Shown: positions 51,933 through 62,520 of the stretch, one piece after another
Position numbering within the stretch: the stretch's first letter is position 1
How the letters are laid out: every line of letters starts with the position of its first letter
Assembly (NCBI RefSeq): GCF_900460245.1
Contig: NZ_UHIP01000001.1
Coordinates: forward strand, 186,001 to 250,000
Source of the DNA: Vibrio fluvialis
GTDB lineage: Bacteria; Pseudomonadota; Gammaproteobacteria; Enterobacterales; Vibrionaceae
Length of the DNA stretch: 64,000 nucleotides
Direction of reading: 5' to 3'
The notes under the pieces: model-generated
Databases searched by the model: none
What the model was told of the DNA's origin: nothing
What the model saw: only the letters and a program-made list of their open reading frames with translations
Made by a program: the position numbers and the translations under genes

Positions 51933-53276
51933 ATGGATGTAAGACAGCAAGTCGCTGTGCAGCGTACCGAGCTTGAAGCGGCCGTTGCAAAAGCGCTCGA
52001 CATGGCCTCAGCCGGTGCTGACGCCGCTGAAGTTGCCATTACCAAAAGCACAGGTTTAAGTGTTTCGACTCGCATGTGCGAAGTGGAAAACGTGGAATTT
52101 AACAGTGACGGTGCGCTGGGTATCACGGTGTACCGTGGTCAGCGTAAAGGCAGTGCATCTACCTCTGATTTAAGTGAAAAGGCGATTCAGCAAACCGTGT
52201 TGGCGGCGCTGGACATTGCTCAATACACCTCGGAAGACCCGTATGCCGGTCCGGCACCGAAAGAGCTGATGGTGGCCGATATTCCGGATCTGGATCTGTT
52301 CCACCCGGATGAACCGAATCCAGACAAAGCGGCACAAATTGCCATTGAAGCGGAGCGTGCTGCGCTGCAATACAGTGACAAAATCAAACAGAGCGATGGC
52401 GGAAGTTACGACAGCCATTACGGCGTCAAAGTGTATGGTAACAGCCATGGTTTGCTGGCCAGCTACGCCTCGAGCCGTCAGAGCATCAGCTGCTGTGTGA
52501 TTGGTCAGGGCCAGAATGGCGAGATGGAACGCGACTACAGCTACACCGTGGCGCGTCATGTCGATGACCTGTGGTCTCCTGAACGTGTTGGTCTTGATGC
52601 TGCGGAGAAAACGGTGAGCCGTCTCGATGCGAAAAAGCTCAAAACCGGCAAATATCCAGTGATGTTCGCATCGGATGTGGCAACTGGCTTGATGGGCCAT
52701 CTGGTCATGGCAATCAGTGGCGGCAACTTGTACCGCAAATCGTCATTCTTACTCGATCATCTTGGTCAGCAGATCCTGCCTTCCTGGTTCAACATCTCAG
52801 AGCGTCCCCACGTATTGCGCGGCCTGGCATCCAGCCCGTTTGACAGTGAAGGTGTGCGCACGGAAGATCGCGAAATCATTACCGACGGCGTGCTGGCGAC
52901 TTACCTGCTGACCAGCTATGCAGCGCGTAAGATGAAAATGACTCCAACCGGCCATGCGGGCGGTATACATAACTGGTTTGTTAAACATACCGGACAGAGC
53001 TTTGAGCAGATGCTTAAAGCGCTGGGCACTGGTCTGCTGGTGACCGAAGTGATGGGGCAGGGTGTGAATGTGGTGACCGGTGATTACTCACGCGGCGCCG
53101 CCGGTTTCTGGGTTGAGAATGGTGAAATTCAATACCCGGTATCGGAAATTACCATTGCGGGTAACCTCAAGACCATGTTCAACCAGATTGTGGCGGTCGG
53201 TAGCGATACGGAAACCCGCTCGCAAATCCAGACCGGTTCGATTCTGCTGGAAACCATGAAAGTAGCGGGTGAATAA
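51933..53276 (+). CDS. pmbA: Metalloprotease TldE/PmbA
   Basis: A 447-residue protein (E. coli 450) of the TldD/TldE family. With TldD it forms a heterodimeric zinc protease that trims unfolded or modified peptides, such as microcin B17 precursor and CcdA. PmbA itself lacks the metal-binding HEXXXH motif, as expected, and none is seen here. GRITGRR-like regions and the end [19 protein letters not shown] fit the family. tldD is not in the window. Confidence 0.95.
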   Translation: MDVRQQVAVQRTELEAAVAKALDMASAGADAAEVAITKSTGLSVSTRMCEVENVEFNSDGALGITVYRGQRKGSASTSDLSEKAIQQTVLAALDIAQYTSEDPYAGPAPKELMVADIPDLDLFHPDEPNPDKAAQIAIEAERAALQYSDKIKQSDGGSYDSHYGVKVYGNSHGLLASYASSRQSISCCVIGQGQNGEMERDYSYTVARHVDDLWSPERVGLDAAEKTVSRLDAKKLKTGKYPVMFASDVATGLMGHLVMAISGGNLYRKSSFLLDHLGQQILPSWFNISERPHVLRGLASSPFDSEGVRTEDREIITDGVLATYLLTSYAARKMKMTPTGHAGGIHNWFVKHTGQSFEQMLKALGTGLLVTEVMGQGVNVVTGDYSRGAAGFWVENGEIQYPVSEITIAGNLKTMFNQIVAVGSDTETRSQIQTGSILLETMKVAGE

Positions 53277-53288
53277 GCCCGGCAGGAT

Positions 53289-53320
53289 AAAAAAGCGCAG
53301 ACCAAGGTCTGCGCTTTTTT
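53289..53320 (+). terminator. Bidirectional terminator after pmbA
   Basis: GCGCAGACC, AA, GGTCTGCGC flanked by six A and six T. It serves pmbA and the convergent mgtE. Confidence 0.94.
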
Positions 53321-53338
53321 GTTGCGTTGGATTTCACT

Positions 53339-54697
53339 TCAGCGGATAAACAGTGTCGCCAGCCCCAAAAATACCGAAAGGCCGACCACGTCGGTGACGG
53401 TGGTCAGCGCCATACCGCCAGCGAGAGCCGGGTCGATTTTCATTTTCTTGAGCAGCACAGGGATGGTTACGCCTGCCACACCAGCAACAAACAGATTGGT
53501 CATCATCGCCGCAGAAATAATGCCGCCCAGCAACCATTCGCCTTTCCACACCACGACAATCGCGCCTATGATCAGCGCCCAAAGGATACCGTTGAGAAAG
53601 CCGATCGCCGCCTCTTTGAGCAGCAGTTCGCGCCGGTTACTGTCACCGATATGACCGAGAGCGAGGCCTCGAATCACCAGGGCTACTGTTTGGTTACCTG
53701 CGACACCGCCCATCGACGGTACGATGGTCATCAGGACCGCAATTGCCGCCATCTGTTCCAGAGTGGCTTCGAACATGTTGGATACCGAAGCTGCCGCCAG
53801 AGCGGCCAGTACATTGGCGCCCAGCCAGACGCTGCGTTTGCGCGCGGATTTGACCACGGGTGCAAAGGTATCTTCGTCATCGTCCATACCCGCCATACTC
53901 ATCATCGAGTGTTCGGCGTCTTCACGGATCACGTCGACCACGTCATCGATGGTGATACGACCGACCAGATGCTGGTTCTCGTCCACCACGGGGGCTGAAA
54001 TCCAGTTACGGCGTTCAAACAGGCTGGCGATGTCAGAGTCTTTGGTATCGACTTTGATCGCTTCGTCAGCGTCGTCCATCACTTCACTGACCTGGACATC
54101 CGGCTGAGTGGTCAGCAGGGTGACCAGCGATAAATGGCCAATCAGTTTGCTGTCATCGTCAATGACATATAGGGCATCGGTGGCTTCGGGCAGTTCGCCT
54201 TTCATGCGCAAATAACGCAGGACTACGTCGACGTCGACGTCACCACGAATGGTGATCACGTCGGTATTCATCAGGCCGCCAGCGGTATCTTCCGGATACG
54301 CCAACGCGGTTTCAACGCGCAGTCGATCAGCGGCGTCCATTTGCGCCAGAACTTCACGGGACAGGTCGTCGGGTAAGCTACGCAGAACGTAAGCGACGTC
54401 ATCCGTATCCATGCCCTCGGTGGCTTCCGCGAGCTTTTCCGGAGCCATTTTGGACACCAGTGCGTCTTTGACGTCTTCGCTTAGCTCGTCAAGGATTTCA
54501 CCGTAATCTTCAGGGTCGGTCAGTTGCCACAACACATCACGTGCTTTGCGGGGAGAGGCTTCTAACAGGCTGGCAATATCTTCCGGTTCCATGTCCTGCA
54601 ATTGTCGGCGGACATGGACGAAGCGGCCGTTTTCCAGCGCTTCTGTGATTTCTTGGAGGGTTTGGTGAGCTTGGTCAAATTCGATTTGCTCGGCCAT
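53339..54697 (-). CDS. mgtE: Magnesium transporter MgtE
   Basis: A 452-residue Mg2+ channel. The N-terminal MgtE domain (about 25-130) is followed by two CBS domains (about 135-255; VEDVIREDAEHSM-like end) that sense cytoplasmic Mg2+, a plug helix, and five transmembrane helices (about 280-450; PSMGGVAGNQTVALVIRGLA is the pore segment). No M-box or mgtE riboswitch was recognised upstream. Start follows GGGGGAAGCG. Confidence 0.95.
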   Translation of the reverse strand: MAEQIEFDQAHQTLQEITEALENGRFVHVRRQLQDMEPEDIASLLEASPRKARDVLWQLTDPEDYGEILDELSEDVKDALVSKMAPEKLAEATEGMDTDDVAYVLRSLPDDLSREVLAQMDAADRLRVETALAYPEDTAGGLMNTDVITIRGDVDVDVVLRYLRMKGELPEATDALYVIDDDSKLIGHLSLVTLLTTQPDVQVSEVMDDADEAIKVDTKDSDIASLFERRNWISAPVVDENQHLVGRITIDDVVDVIREDAEHSMMSMAGMDDDEDTFAPVVKSARKRSVWLGANVLAALAAASVSNMFEATLEQMAAIAVLMTIVPSMGGVAGNQTVALVIRGLALGHIGDSNRRELLLKEAAIGFLNGILWALIIGAIVVVWKGEWLLGGIISAAMMTNLFVAGVAGVTIPVLLKKMKIDPALAGGMALTTVTDVVGLSVFLGLATLFIR

Positions 54698-54811
54698 CGC
54701 TTCCCCCTAATGCTTGAATTGTGACAATGCGTTGAATAGTAACTTAATTTTAGGTCTTATTTAATACGTTATTATTAATCATGAGCATTTAATTTCGTTT
54801 TCGAAAGTGCG

Positions 54812-55090
54812 TCATTCTTCTTCTTCGAACTTATCTTCAATCAGGTGACATACGGCATCGAGCGCTTGCTCTGCCTGAGAACCTTCGGCGGAAATGGTGA
54901 CGTTTTGCCCTTGCGCAGACTCCAGCATCAGCAGCCCCATGACACTGTCAGCCGTCGCTTCCTTGCCTTCCTGACTCTGAATGGTCAGCACGGCATCAAA
55001 TGATTGGGCCAGTTCAACCAGCTTAACGGCAGCGCGGGCATGCAAGCCCAGGCGGTTCTGGATCAGGACGGTACGGCTGGCTTGTGGCAT
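54812..55090 (-). CDS. ptsO: Nitrogen PTS phosphocarrier NPr
   Basis: A 92-residue HPr-like protein (E. coli NPr 90). [15 protein letters not shown] start ([15 protein letters not shown]) carries the phosphorylated His17. It passes phosphate from EI-Ntr to EIIA-Ntr (PtsN). The acidic tail DKFEEEE is unusual only in its charge. Starts 9 bases after rapZ, behind AAGGAAATGAT; it is the last gene of the rpoN block. Confidence 0.95.
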   Translation of the reverse strand: MPQASRTVLIQNRLGLHARAAVKLVELAQSFDAVLTIQSQEGKEATADSVMGLLMLESAQGQNVTISAEGSQAEQALDAVCHLIEDKFEEEE

Positions 55091-55099
55091 ATCATTTCC

Positions 55100-55960
55100 T
55101 TATGACAGATTTTTTTCCAACGAGGTGTGACGAATTTGTACCTGGTGACCCATTTGAGCAAAGTATTCGCCAAGCTGTTGGGTCAGGTAGACTGAGCGGT
55201 GTTTCCCGCCGGTACACCCGATCGCGATGGTCAGGTAACTGCGGTTGTTCTTTTCCAGCAATGGCAGCCAGTGTTCAAAGAACTTCTGAATCTGCAGCTT
55301 AAGTTCCATCACTTCAGCATGGCTTTCAAGAAACGATTTGATCGGTGCGTCCAGCCCGGTGAGCGGTCTGAGATCCGGTTCCCAGTGTGGATTAGGCAGA
55401 AAGCGCACGTCGAACACATAGTCGGCGTCGCTGGGCAAGCCGTATTTGAAACCGAAGGATTCAAATACCATCACCAGATCTTTGCGTTCGCGGCCTTCAA
55501 CCCGCATGCGCACTGTTTCACTCAATTCATGCAGCGATTTGTTGCTGCTGTCGAGCAACAAGTCCGCCTGCTCTTTGAGCGGCTCCAGTAAACGGGTTTC
55601 CAGTTCAATCGCCTGAGCCAGCGTCGGCTTGCCTTCACTGAGCGAGAGCGGATGAATACGACGGGTTTCGCTATAGCGTTTCATCAGCGTCTCTTTGTTG
55701 GCATCCAGAAAGAGTACGCTGACATCGTTGTTTTGTTTGAGTTGGTCAAGAACATCCTCCACCAAGCCGGGTTCTTTCGGCAGGTTGCGGATATCGATAC
55801 TCACGGCGACATTTTGTTTGCTGCCCTGAACCGATTGCATAAAGGCATGCAGCAAACCGACGGGCAGATTGTCCACGCAGTAGTAGCCCAGATCTTCCAG
55901 GACACGCAACGCGACGCTTTTGCCTGCGCCAGATTGACCACTCACAACAATTAAACGCAT
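55100..55960 (-). CDS. rapZ: RNase adapter protein RapZ
   Basis: A 286-residue nucleotide-binding protein (E. coli 284) that in E. coli guides RNase E to the GlmZ RNA and so tunes glucosamine-6-phosphate synthesis. P-loop [14 protein letters not shown] (about 5-18), DIRNLP and the C-terminal [13 protein letters not shown] motif are present. I chose the ATG at 55960, 7 bases after ptsN; a longer frame would start inside ptsN. Its ribosome-binding site is weak, so coupling to ptsN is likely. Confidence 0.95.
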   Translation of the reverse strand: MRLIVVSGQSGAGKSVALRVLEDLGYYCVDNLPVGLLHAFMQSVQGSKQNVAVSIDIRNLPKEPGLVEDVLDQLKQNNDVSVLFLDANKETLMKRYSETRRIHPLSLSEGKPTLAQAIELETRLLEPLKEQADLLLDSSNKSLHELSETVRMRVEGRERKDLVMVFESFGFKYGLPSDADYVFDVRFLPNPHWEPDLRPLTGLDAPIKSFLESHAEVMELKLQIQKFFEHWLPLLEKNNRSYLTIAIGCTGGKHRSVYLTQQLGEYFAQMGHQVQIRHTSLEKNLS

Positions 55961-55967
55961 GGGGGAC

Positions 55968-56420
55968 CTATTGAGGTTGGTTAACCATGATGTCGTACAG
56001 CTCCTGGTCACTGGTAGCACCGCGCAGCTGTTTCAGAGTCTGTTTGTCGTTCAGGCGTTCAGCCATGCAAGACAAGGTTTTGAGGTGTTCTTTACATTGA
56101 GCTTCCGGGACCAGCAAGGCAAACAGCAGGTCAACCGGACGATTGTCGATGGAGTCGAACTCAATCGGTTCCTCACACTGCACCAACACGGCCACCGCCT
56201 GGTCACTGGAGGTCATTCGAGCGTGCGGAATGGCGATACCGTTGCCAATCCCCGTACTGCCCATTTTCTCGCGGCTGAGCATACACTCAAACAGCTCAGT
56301 GGCGTTTTGACCCGTATGCAGCGCGGCGATCTCGCTGATGATTTCCAGGGCTCTTTTTTTGCTAGAACACTGGACTGCACTCTTGGTGCAGTCCAGTGAA
56401 AGTACTTCGCGTAATTGCAT
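55968..56420 (-). CDS. ptsN: Nitrogen PTS protein EIIA-Ntr
   Basis: A 150-residue EIIA (E. coli 163). Phosphorylated His66 lies in [13 protein letters not shown]. It regulates potassium uptake and stress or nitrogen responses through its phosphorylation state. One base separates its ATG from the stop of hpf. Part of the conserved rpoN-hpf-ptsN-rapZ-npr block. Confidence 0.96.
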   Translation of the reverse strand: MQLREVLSLDCTKSAVQCSSKKRALEIISEIAALHTGQNATELFECMLSREKMGSTGIGNGIAIPHARMTSSDQAVAVLVQCEEPIEFDSIDNRPVDLLFALLVPEAQCKEHLKTLSCMAERLNDKQTLKQLRGATSDQELYDIMVNQPQ

Positions 56421-56421
56421 G

Positions 56422-56709
56422 TTAGTGGCTACTTAGCTTTTCTTTATGCTTGTTGAGTTGACGAGAGAGCTTGTCCACGAGGCCATCTATCGCTGCGTAC
56501 ATGATTTCATCTTCCGCAGTGGCGTGAACTTCTCCTTGGTTAATGTGAAGCGTAGCTTCAGCGATTTGGCGCGTTTTTTCAACACGTAAAATCACCTGAA
56601 CAGTATTGATATGGTCGAAAAAACGTTCAAGTTTTTGAAATTTAGAGTGAACATAGTCTTGCATTGAATCGGTAAGATCAATGTGATGGCCTTGAATATT
56701 GATTTGCAT
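56422..56709 (-). CDS. hpf: Ribosome hibernation promoting factor HPF, short form
   Basis: A 95-residue protein (E. coli HPF 95) of the short type that binds the decoding region and helps RMF form 100S ribosomes in stationary phase. MQINIQGHHIDLTDSMQDYV start and KLSRQLNKHKEKL end are conserved. Located directly after rpoN as in E. coli. Start follows AAGGAAAGTCT. Confidence 0.95.
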   Translation of the reverse strand: MQINIQGHHIDLTDSMQDYVHSKFQKLERFFDHINTVQVILRVEKTRQIAEATLHINQGEVHATAEDEIMYAAIDGLVDKLSRQLNKHKEKLSSH

Positions 56710-56732
56710 AGACTTTCCTTCTCAGTTAGGCC

Positions 56733-58193
56733 TTATAGCAGGCGTTTGCGCTGACTTGAAGGGGCGATGCCCAAGGATTCGCGGTATTTGGCGATGGTAC
56801 GTCTTGCCACCTGAATCCCTTGATCAGCGAGTAGAGCCGCAATCTTGCTGTCACTTAATGGTTTGGCTGGGGTTTCCGCAGCGACCAATTTTTTGATCAG
56901 TGCTCGAATCGCGGTAGATGAACATTCTCCGCCGTTGTCAGTACTAACATGACTGGAGAAAAAGTACTTCAATTCGAATATGCCACGCGGGGTATGCATG
57001 TACTTCTGTGTCGTAACACGAGAAATGGTCGATTCATGCATATCCACGGCAAGCGCGACGTCGTTGAGAACCATCGGCTTCATGGCTTCTTCACCATACT
57101 CGAAGAAATCACGCTGATGTTCAACTATGCACTTGGCAACTTTGAGCAAGGTCTCGTTTCGGCTTTCGAGGCTCTTAATTAACCATTTAGCTTCTTGCAG
57201 GTTGGTACGGATGTAGTTGCTGTCAGCACTATTTCCGCGCACCAGATCGGCGTATTGTTGGTTAATTTTAAGTTTTGGCACGCTATCCGGATTGATGGTC
57301 ACAATCCATTTGCCATGCTCTTTAAACACCGACACATCAGGTATGACGTATTCTGCATGCTCTGATGCGATACGGCTGCCTGGTCTTGGGTCCAACTGCT
57401 GAATCAGCTGTAGCACTTCGCGCAACTCTTCTTCTTTGAGTTTAGTCTCTTTCAGAATGACTTTGTAATCGCGGTTGCCAAGATAGTCGATGTACTGAGA
57501 TAGGAGCGTCTTGGCTTCTTCCAGCCAAGGGGTGTCGGATGGGTACGTGGCCAGTTGCAGCAGCAGGCAGTCCTGCAGATTCAGTGAGGCAACGCCCAGC
57601 GGGTCGAACTGTTGAATGCGTTTGCGCACCGCTTCGATTTCATCCAGCTCAATCTCTTCACTGTTGAAGTTTTCCAGAATCTCTTCCAGAGATTGAGTGA
57701 GGTAACCGTAATCGTCGATGGCGTCGATTAATGCCAGAGCGATGGTGCGGTCGGTATCGCTGAACGGCGTCAAATCCAGTTGCCACAGCAGGTAATCCTG
57801 CAGCGTCTGGGTCGTCTCGCCCTGATACACAGGTGCATCGTCATCGAGGGCAATGCCGGTGCTGCCAGTGTTGGCGCTGTACACGTCATCCCAGGTGGTA
57901 TCAATTTCCAGTTCGGCGCTGATTTCCGATTTTTCGATCAGTTCTGAGCTGTCTTGTGGTTCAGGTTCGGCGATGTCAGCACTGGCGTCTTTCTCCTCAC
58001 TGGCGGTCGAATGTTCAGCGGCCGAAAACTCTTCCATTGATTCTTCAACATCCAGCAGCGGATTTGATTCCAACGCTTCCTGGATTTCCTGTTGCAGATC
58101 CAATGTTGACAGCTGCAATAAGCGAATTGCTTGCTGCAACTGAGGTGTCATGGCTAACTGTTGACCGAGCTTGAGCTGTAATGAGGGTTTCAT
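56733..58193 (-). CDS. rpoN: RNA polymerase sigma-54 factor RpoN
   Basis: A 486-residue sigma factor (E. coli 477). Region [20 protein letters not shown] (about 8-26), which binds activators; acidic region II (about 45-115, rich in Glu, Asp and Ser); core-binding region; and the RpoN box [10 protein letters not shown] (463-472) that reads the -24 element. In Vibrio this sigma controls flagella, biofilm, nitrogen use and type VI secretion. It follows lptB after 50 bases, which is the conserved order. Confidence 0.97.
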   Translation of the reverse strand: MKPSLQLKLGQQLAMTPQLQQAIRLLQLSTLDLQQEIQEALESNPLLDVEESMEEFSAAEHSTASEEKDASADIAEPEPQDSSELIEKSEISAELEIDTTWDDVYSANTGSTGIALDDDAPVYQGETTQTLQDYLLWQLDLTPFSDTDRTIALALIDAIDDYGYLTQSLEEILENFNSEEIELDEIEAVRKRIQQFDPLGVASLNLQDCLLLQLATYPSDTPWLEEAKTLLSQYIDYLGNRDYKVILKETKLKEEELREVLQLIQQLDPRPGSRIASEHAEYVIPDVSVFKEHGKWIVTINPDSVPKLKINQQYADLVRGNSADSNYIRTNLQEAKWLIKSLESRNETLLKVAKCIVEHQRDFFEYGEEAMKPMVLNDVALAVDMHESTISRVTTQKYMHTPRGIFELKYFFSSHVSTDNGGECSSTAIRALIKKLVAAETPAKPLSDSKIAALLADQGIQVARRTIAKYRESLGIAPSSQRKRLL

Positions 58194-58243
58194 TCAGTAT
58201 TAACTGCCTTGTTTTTGTTAGAATTGATCTCAATCTACTCTAA

Positions 58244-58969
58244 TCATAGACGGAATTGTTCACCGAGATAAACCTGTTTCACCTGCTCGTTGTTGAGCAC
58301 TTCCTGCGGTGTTCCTTCTGCGATTAAGCGTCCCTGACTTACGATATAAGCTTTTTCACACACATCCAAGGTTTCACGAACGTTGTGGTCGGTGATTAAC
58401 ACCCCTAAGCCACGATCACGCAGATGTTCGATGATTTTCTTGATGTCGATAACCGAAATCGGGTCAACCCCGGCAAACGGTTCGTCCAGCAGGATAAACT
58501 GTGGGTTGGCGGCCAGTGCTCGCGCGATTTCCACCCGGCGGCGCTCACCACCAGACAGCGCCATACCAGCACTGCTGCGAATGTGCTGAATGTGGAACTC
58601 TTCCAGCAAATCTTCCAATTTGTCCTGGCGCTCTTCACGCGTCATTTCTTCGCGTGTTTCCAGCACGGCCATGATGTTATCTTCCACTGACAGCTTACGG
58701 AAAATAGAAGCTTCCTGTGGAAGATAACCAATCCCCATGCGTGAACGGCTGTGCATTGGCAGGACACTGATGTCCTTGTCGTCAATGCAGATTTTGCCTT
58801 CATCACGGGCGACGAGACCGACAATCATATAGAACGAGGTGGTTTTCCCTGCTCCGTTCGGGCCAAGCAGGCCCACAATCTGGCCGGATTCAACCTGCAG
58901 GCTGACGTCCGACACCACTTTACGTTTTTTATAGCTCTTGGCTAAATGTTCTGCTTTGAGTATTGCCAT
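58244..58969 (-). CDS. lptB: LPS export ABC transporter ATP-binding protein LptB
   Basis: A 241-residue ATPase, equal to E. coli LptB. Walker [10 protein letters not shown] (36-44), signature [15 protein letters not shown], Walker [14 protein letters not shown] and the switch HNVRETL are complete. With LptFG and LptC it extracts LPS from the inner membrane. It begins 6 bases after lptA. Confidence 0.97.
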   Translation of the reverse strand: MAILKAEHLAKSYKKRKVVSDVSLQVESGQIVGLLGPNGAGKTTSFYMIVGLVARDEGKICIDDKDISVLPMHSRSRMGIGYLPQEASIFRKLSVEDNIMAVLETREEMTREERQDKLEDLLEEFHIQHIRSSAGMALSGGERRRVEIARALAANPQFILLDEPFAGVDPISVIDIKKIIEHLRDRGLGVLITDHNVRETLDVCEKAYIVSQGRLIAEGTPQEVLNNEQVKQVYLGEQFRL

Positions 58970-58975
58970 AGGTTA

Positions 58976-59470
58976 CTACTGCTGCGTCGCTTGAGGTTGA
59001 AGGACGGTAGACACACGGCCGCTGCCATTGCTGTCGGCAATCAACTTCTGCGAAGAAATTTTGTAGCGGATTTTACTGCCGCGGATTTCACTGTCGTCCT
59101 GGGACAACATGGCTTGATCGATCATGGTCAGTTCGTCATCTGCCATTTTGTAATACAGCTCTTTGGCTTCGCCGTACAGCGTTTTACCATCATCGGTCAG
59201 CTGCGAGAAGGTCGCCAGATTGCCGTAGCCTTCAATGTCCTGCACTTTGCCGGTTTTCGCGTCACGAATGACGATCAGTTTGTCAGCATTGATGTTGATG
59301 CTGCCTTGTTTGAGCTTCACGTCGCCCAGAAAGGTCACGCGGCTGCTTTTCATGTCCAGCTGCTGGCTGTCTGAGTCAATGTACACCGGCTGCTGAGAAT
59401 CCGACGATAATGCCAGAGCGTGGCCAGAAGCCAGCAACAGTGCCAGAAAACTAAGGTGTGAGAGTTTCAT
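58976..59470 (-). CDS. lptA: LPS transport periplasmic protein LptA
   Basis: A 164-residue protein with a signal peptide (MKLSHLSFLALLLASGHALA, 1-20). The OstA-type beta-jellyroll follows (SRVTFLGDVKLKQGSININADKLIV); oligomers form the bridge that carries LPS to the outer membrane. I chose the ATG at 59470 (after AAGGTAG) instead of an in-frame start at 59515. Its first 20 bases lie inside the end of lptC. Confidence 0.94.
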   Translation of the reverse strand: MKLSHLSFLALLLASGHALALSSDSQQPVYIDSDSQQLDMKSSRVTFLGDVKLKQGSININADKLIVIRDAKTGKVQDIEGYGNLATFSQLTDDGKTLYGEAKELYYKMADDELTMIDQAMLSQDDSEIRGSKIRYKISSQKLIADSNGSGRVSTVLQPQATQQ

Positions 59471-60014
59471 ATCTACCTTGTACATGGTTATACAGTACAG
59501 CCGAATGATCGCCAAAGTTGCCTTTCATCGCCTGTCCTTGAGTTTCAAACTGAGGACCGAGTAACTCAACGGGGTTGTCTGCCCAAAAATCGCGGTTATC
59601 GAGCTGAATGCTCATGCGCGATGTGGTGAGCGTGTCAAAACCGGAGTCTTCAAATAAATTCTTGACCAGTACGTCATCGTACAGCGTCAGCACATGTTCT
59701 TTGGTCAGAATGCCACGTTTTGCGGTGATCTCCCACTCTTGCGTGACGCCCTGTTGATACACTTTCAGCACAGGGTATTCAAAAATGGTGTTGCCGCCTT
59801 TGGCATAGTGATCCAAATGCTTGGAGGTGATCACATAGCTTTTGATACCTTGCTGATCATACGTGATGTTGTCCAGATTTTTTCCGCTAAACATCGGCAG
59901 CTCAAGATTCGGAGCCACCTGAATTGCCGTGCTTTGTTCTTTGTCCAACAGGTAATAGGCAGACCATGATGCAACAAAGAAAAGTATCGCGTAAAGGATA
60001 CGAGAAAAACTCAT
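59451..60014 (-). CDS. lptC: LPS export protein LptC
   Basis: A 187-residue protein (E. coli 191). One N-terminal membrane anchor (about 5-22, ILYAILFFVASWSAYYLL) followed by a periplasmic jellyroll of the LptA type. It receives LPS from LptBFG and hands it to LptA. Its start overlaps kdsC by 4 bases. Confidence 0.95.
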   Translation of the reverse strand: MSFSRILYAILFFVASWSAYYLLDKEQSTAIQVAPNLELPMFSGKNLDNITYDQQGIKSYVITSKHLDHYAKGGNTIFEYPVLKVYQQGVTQEWEITAKRGILTKEHVLTLYDDVLVKNLFEDSGFDTLTTSRMSIQLDNRDFWADNPVELLGPQFETQGQAMKGNFGDHSAVLYNHVQGRYETLTP

Positions 60015-60568
60015 ATACTCAGGCCTTTGTGTACGTCGAGCTCATTCCGTGCTTGTAAAATTAAATCGCACACTTCGCGTACTGCGCCGTGTCCGCCTTT
60101 GATGTGAGTGACGTAATTTGCGCGTTTGGCTAACAGCGGATGACCGTCGGCAACACAAACTTTTAGGGCCACTTTTTCCATTACGGGCCAGTCAATCAGA
60201 TCATCGCCAATGTAGCCCGTGTGTTGTGGCTCAATGGCAAGACGCTGACAAATATCGTGATACGCTTTCACTTTGTCATCCTGACCCTGATAGATCAGTT
60301 TAATGCCCAGTGCTTTCATACGATTTTCAACGATTTGAGATTTTCGGCCGGTAATAATAGCGATCTCAATGCCAGCGTTCATTAACGATTTTACGCCATA
60401 TCCGTCACGGGTATGAAACGTTTTCAACTCTTCACCCTGATTGCCCATGTAAATCAGGCCGTCAGAAAACACGCCATCCACATCGCAGATCAGCAGTTTA
60501 ATCTCTTTGGCAATCGCCAGCAGAGCAGCATCCACGTCGCCATACAAGGTTTCGATAGTTTGACTCAT
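60011..60568 (-). CDS. kdsC: 3-deoxy-D-manno-octulosonate 8-phosphate phosphatase KdsC
   Basis: A 185-residue HAD phosphatase (E. coli 188) that frees Kdo from Kdo 8-phosphate. The nucleophile motif ICDVDGVFSDG holds Asp29 and Asp31; GDDLIDWPVM is motif III. No cap domain, as in the family. The ATG at 60568 overlaps the kdsD stop as TGATG. Confidence 0.96.
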   Translation of the reverse strand: MSQTIETLYGDVDAALLAIAKEIKLLICDVDGVFSDGLIYMGNQGEELKTFHTRDGYGVKSLMNAGIEIAIITGRKSQIVENRMKALGIKLIYQGQDDKVKAYHDICQRLAIEPQHTGYIGDDLIDWPVMEKVALKVCVADGHPLLAKRANYVTHIKGGHGAVREVCDLILQARNELDVHKGLSI

Positions 60569-61542
60569 CACATGACCCCGGCTTTGAGTAAATCGTGCAT
60601 ATTCAGCGCGCCGACCAGCTTACCGTCTTCTACCAGCATCAAACCGTTGATGCGTTTGTCCTGCATCAGATTAAGGCCTTCGACGGCAAGCAGGTTCGGA
60701 GAGGCTACGGTCGGGTTACGGGTCATCACTTCGCTGATGGTCGCTGTGTGAATATCAATGCGTTTGTCCAGAATCCGGCGCAGGTCACCGTCGGTAAAAA
60801 TACCAATCATGTGATCATTACCTTCCACTACAGCGGTCATCCCCAGCCCTTTCTGGCTGATTTCCAGCAGTGCGTCACGTACCAGTGCGGTGGGCTGGAC
60901 TTTCGGCAGTGCTTCACCCGAGTGCATGATGTCTTGTAGCTTCATCAGCAGCTTACGCCCTAAAGCGCCCCCCGGATGAGACAAGGCAAAATCTTCGGCG
61001 GTGAAACCGCGCGCCTGAAGCAGCGCCACAGCCAGTGCATCACCCATCACCAGTGTTGCGGTTGTGCTGGATGTCGGCGCCAGACCCAGTGGACAGGCTT
61101 CTTTAGGGACGGTGATTTGCAAGTGAATGTCAGCCAGCTTGGCCATATTCGATTGCGGGTTGCCCGTCATGCTGATGATGCGATTGTTCAGACGCTTGAG
61201 GACCGGGAACAACGCCAGAATTTCGGATGATTCGCCGGAGTTGGAGATGGCCAGCACAATATCGCCGCTCTCAATCATGCCGAGATCGCCGTGTGACGCT
61301 TCGCCCGGATGAACAAAGAATGCCGATGTGCCGGTACTGGCCAGCGTGGCAGCAATTTTTTTACCGATATGGCCAGACTTACCAATCCCCATCACAACTA
61401 CTTTACCGCTGTTATTGGCCAGGATCATTTCGCAGGCACGGCAGAAGTCGTCATTAAAGTATTGGTCGAGTTGTTGCAGACCTTCGATCTCCGTTGCCAA
61501 CACCTGCTGAGCAACACTGCGGTAGTCAAAGTGATCAGACAT
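60568..61542 (-). CDS. kdsD: D-arabinose-5-phosphate isomerase KdsD
   Basis: A 324-residue enzyme (E. coli 328) that turns ribulose 5-phosphate into arabinose 5-phosphate, the first step of Kdo synthesis. An SIS sugar-isomerase domain (about 35-180; GIGKSGHIGKKIAATLAS, STGTSAFFVHPGEASHGD) precedes two CBS domains (about 205-320). Start follows GGAGTTTAGG. Confidence 0.97.
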   Translation of the reverse strand: MSDHFDYRSVAQQVLATEIEGLQQLDQYFNDDFCRACEMILANNSGKVVVMGIGKSGHIGKKIAATLASTGTSAFFVHPGEASHGDLGMIESGDIVLAISNSGESSEILALFPVLKRLNNRIISMTGNPQSNMAKLADIHLQITVPKEACPLGLAPTSSTTATLVMGDALAVALLQARGFTAEDFALSHPGGALGRKLLMKLQDIMHSGEALPKVQPTALVRDALLEISQKGLGMTAVVEGNDHMIGIFTDGDLRRILDKRIDIHTATISEVMTRNPTVASPNLLAVEGLNLMQDKRINGLMLVEDGKLVGALNMHDLLKAGVM

Positions 61543-61554
61543 CCTAAACTCCAG

Positions 61555-62520
61555 TTAAGCAGCCATATTCATAAACAGGTAAACCTGATACGCAAGAAAC
61601 GCCGCAAACAGGATTGCTCCTTCGATGCGGTTAATACTGCGAGATTTACCCAATGCCATCAGAACCAGCAGTAATGAGACTGCCAGCATCACCCAGAAAT
61701 CACGTCCCATAGCATGTGAGCTGAGAACCGACGGATTCAGGATCCCCGGCAGTCCCATGACTGCCAGAATGTTAAATACGTTGGAGCCGATGATGTTACC
61801 TACGGCCATGTCATCTTCGCCTTTGAGAACGCCTGCCAATGAGGCGGCCAGTTCTGGCAGGCTGGTACCGATCGCGATGATCGTCAAGCCAATCACCAGA
61901 TCGCTCATACCGAAATATTTAGCGATAATGACGGAGTTGTCGACTAGTAAACTGGCTGCAAGTGGCAGCAGGATCAGACCGATCGCGACCCACATGACGG
62001 CTTTCCAGTTGCTGACACCTTCCGGGATCTCCGATTCGTGTTCTTCCAGCAGCGTATCGCCATTTTTCTGTTCACTGCGGCTGATTTTCAGCATCGCCAG
62101 AATAAAAGCGGCAAACAGGACGAACAGCAGAATGCCTTCGTAAAAACCAAGATGGTTATCCCACAACAGTGCGCCCGCCAGTAATGTGACGGCAATCATC
62201 AGTGGAAGTTCACGGCGAATAACAGTGGAACTAATAGAAAGTGGCTTAATCAAAGCGGTTATGCCAAGAATTAATGCGATATTGGCAATGTTAGAACCGA
62301 GTACGTTACCCACGGCGGTATCGGTTTTACCATCGAGAGCGGCGGTTGCCGACACCATCATCTCAGGAGCGGATGAGCCCATGGCCAGAATCGTCATGCC
62401 GATGACTAAAGGAGAAATGCCGATGTTGCGCGCTAAGGCTGCGGATCCAAAGACCAGTTTATCGGCACTCCAGACCAGAAGAACGAGACCTACAATAAGA
62501 AACGCAACGGCTTCAAGCAT
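61555..62520 (-). CDS. yrbG: Calcium/sodium antiporter YrbG
   Basis: A 321-residue membrane protein of the CaCA family with about ten helices. The two alpha repeats are seen as GMTILAMGSSAPEMMVSATAAL (split around residue 43) and LTIIAIGTSLPELAASLAG, each with the GSSAPE/GTSLPE ion-binding motif. First gene of the minus-strand LPS block and divergent from mla, just as in E. coli. Start follows TAGGAATTGTC. Confidence 0.94.
   Translation of the reverse strand: MLEAVAFLIVGLVLLVWSADKLVFGSAALARNIGISPLVIGMTILAMGSSAPEMMVSATAALDGKTDTAVGNVLGSNIANIALILGITALIKPLSISSTVIRRELPLMIAVTLLAGALLWDNHLGFYEGILLFVLFAAFILAMLKISRSEQKNGDTLLEEHESEIPEGVSNWKAVMWVAIGLILLPLAASLLVDNSVIIAKYFGMSDLVIGLTIIAIGTSLPELAASLAGVLKGEDDMAVGNIIGSNVFNILAVMGLPGILNPSVLSSHAMGRDFWVMLAVSLLLVLMALGKSRSINRIEGAILFAAFLAYQVYLFMNMAA

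Noticed and set aside
53327..53998. Open frame of 223 codons opposite mgtE
   Set aside because: His-rich antisense shadow of a conserved gene, starting inside the bidirectional terminator region.
54698..54811. Magnesium riboswitch before mgtE
   Set aside because: The gap is only 114 bases, AT-rich, and shows no M-box or other recognised structure; TTAATA/TATTAA arms there are too weak.
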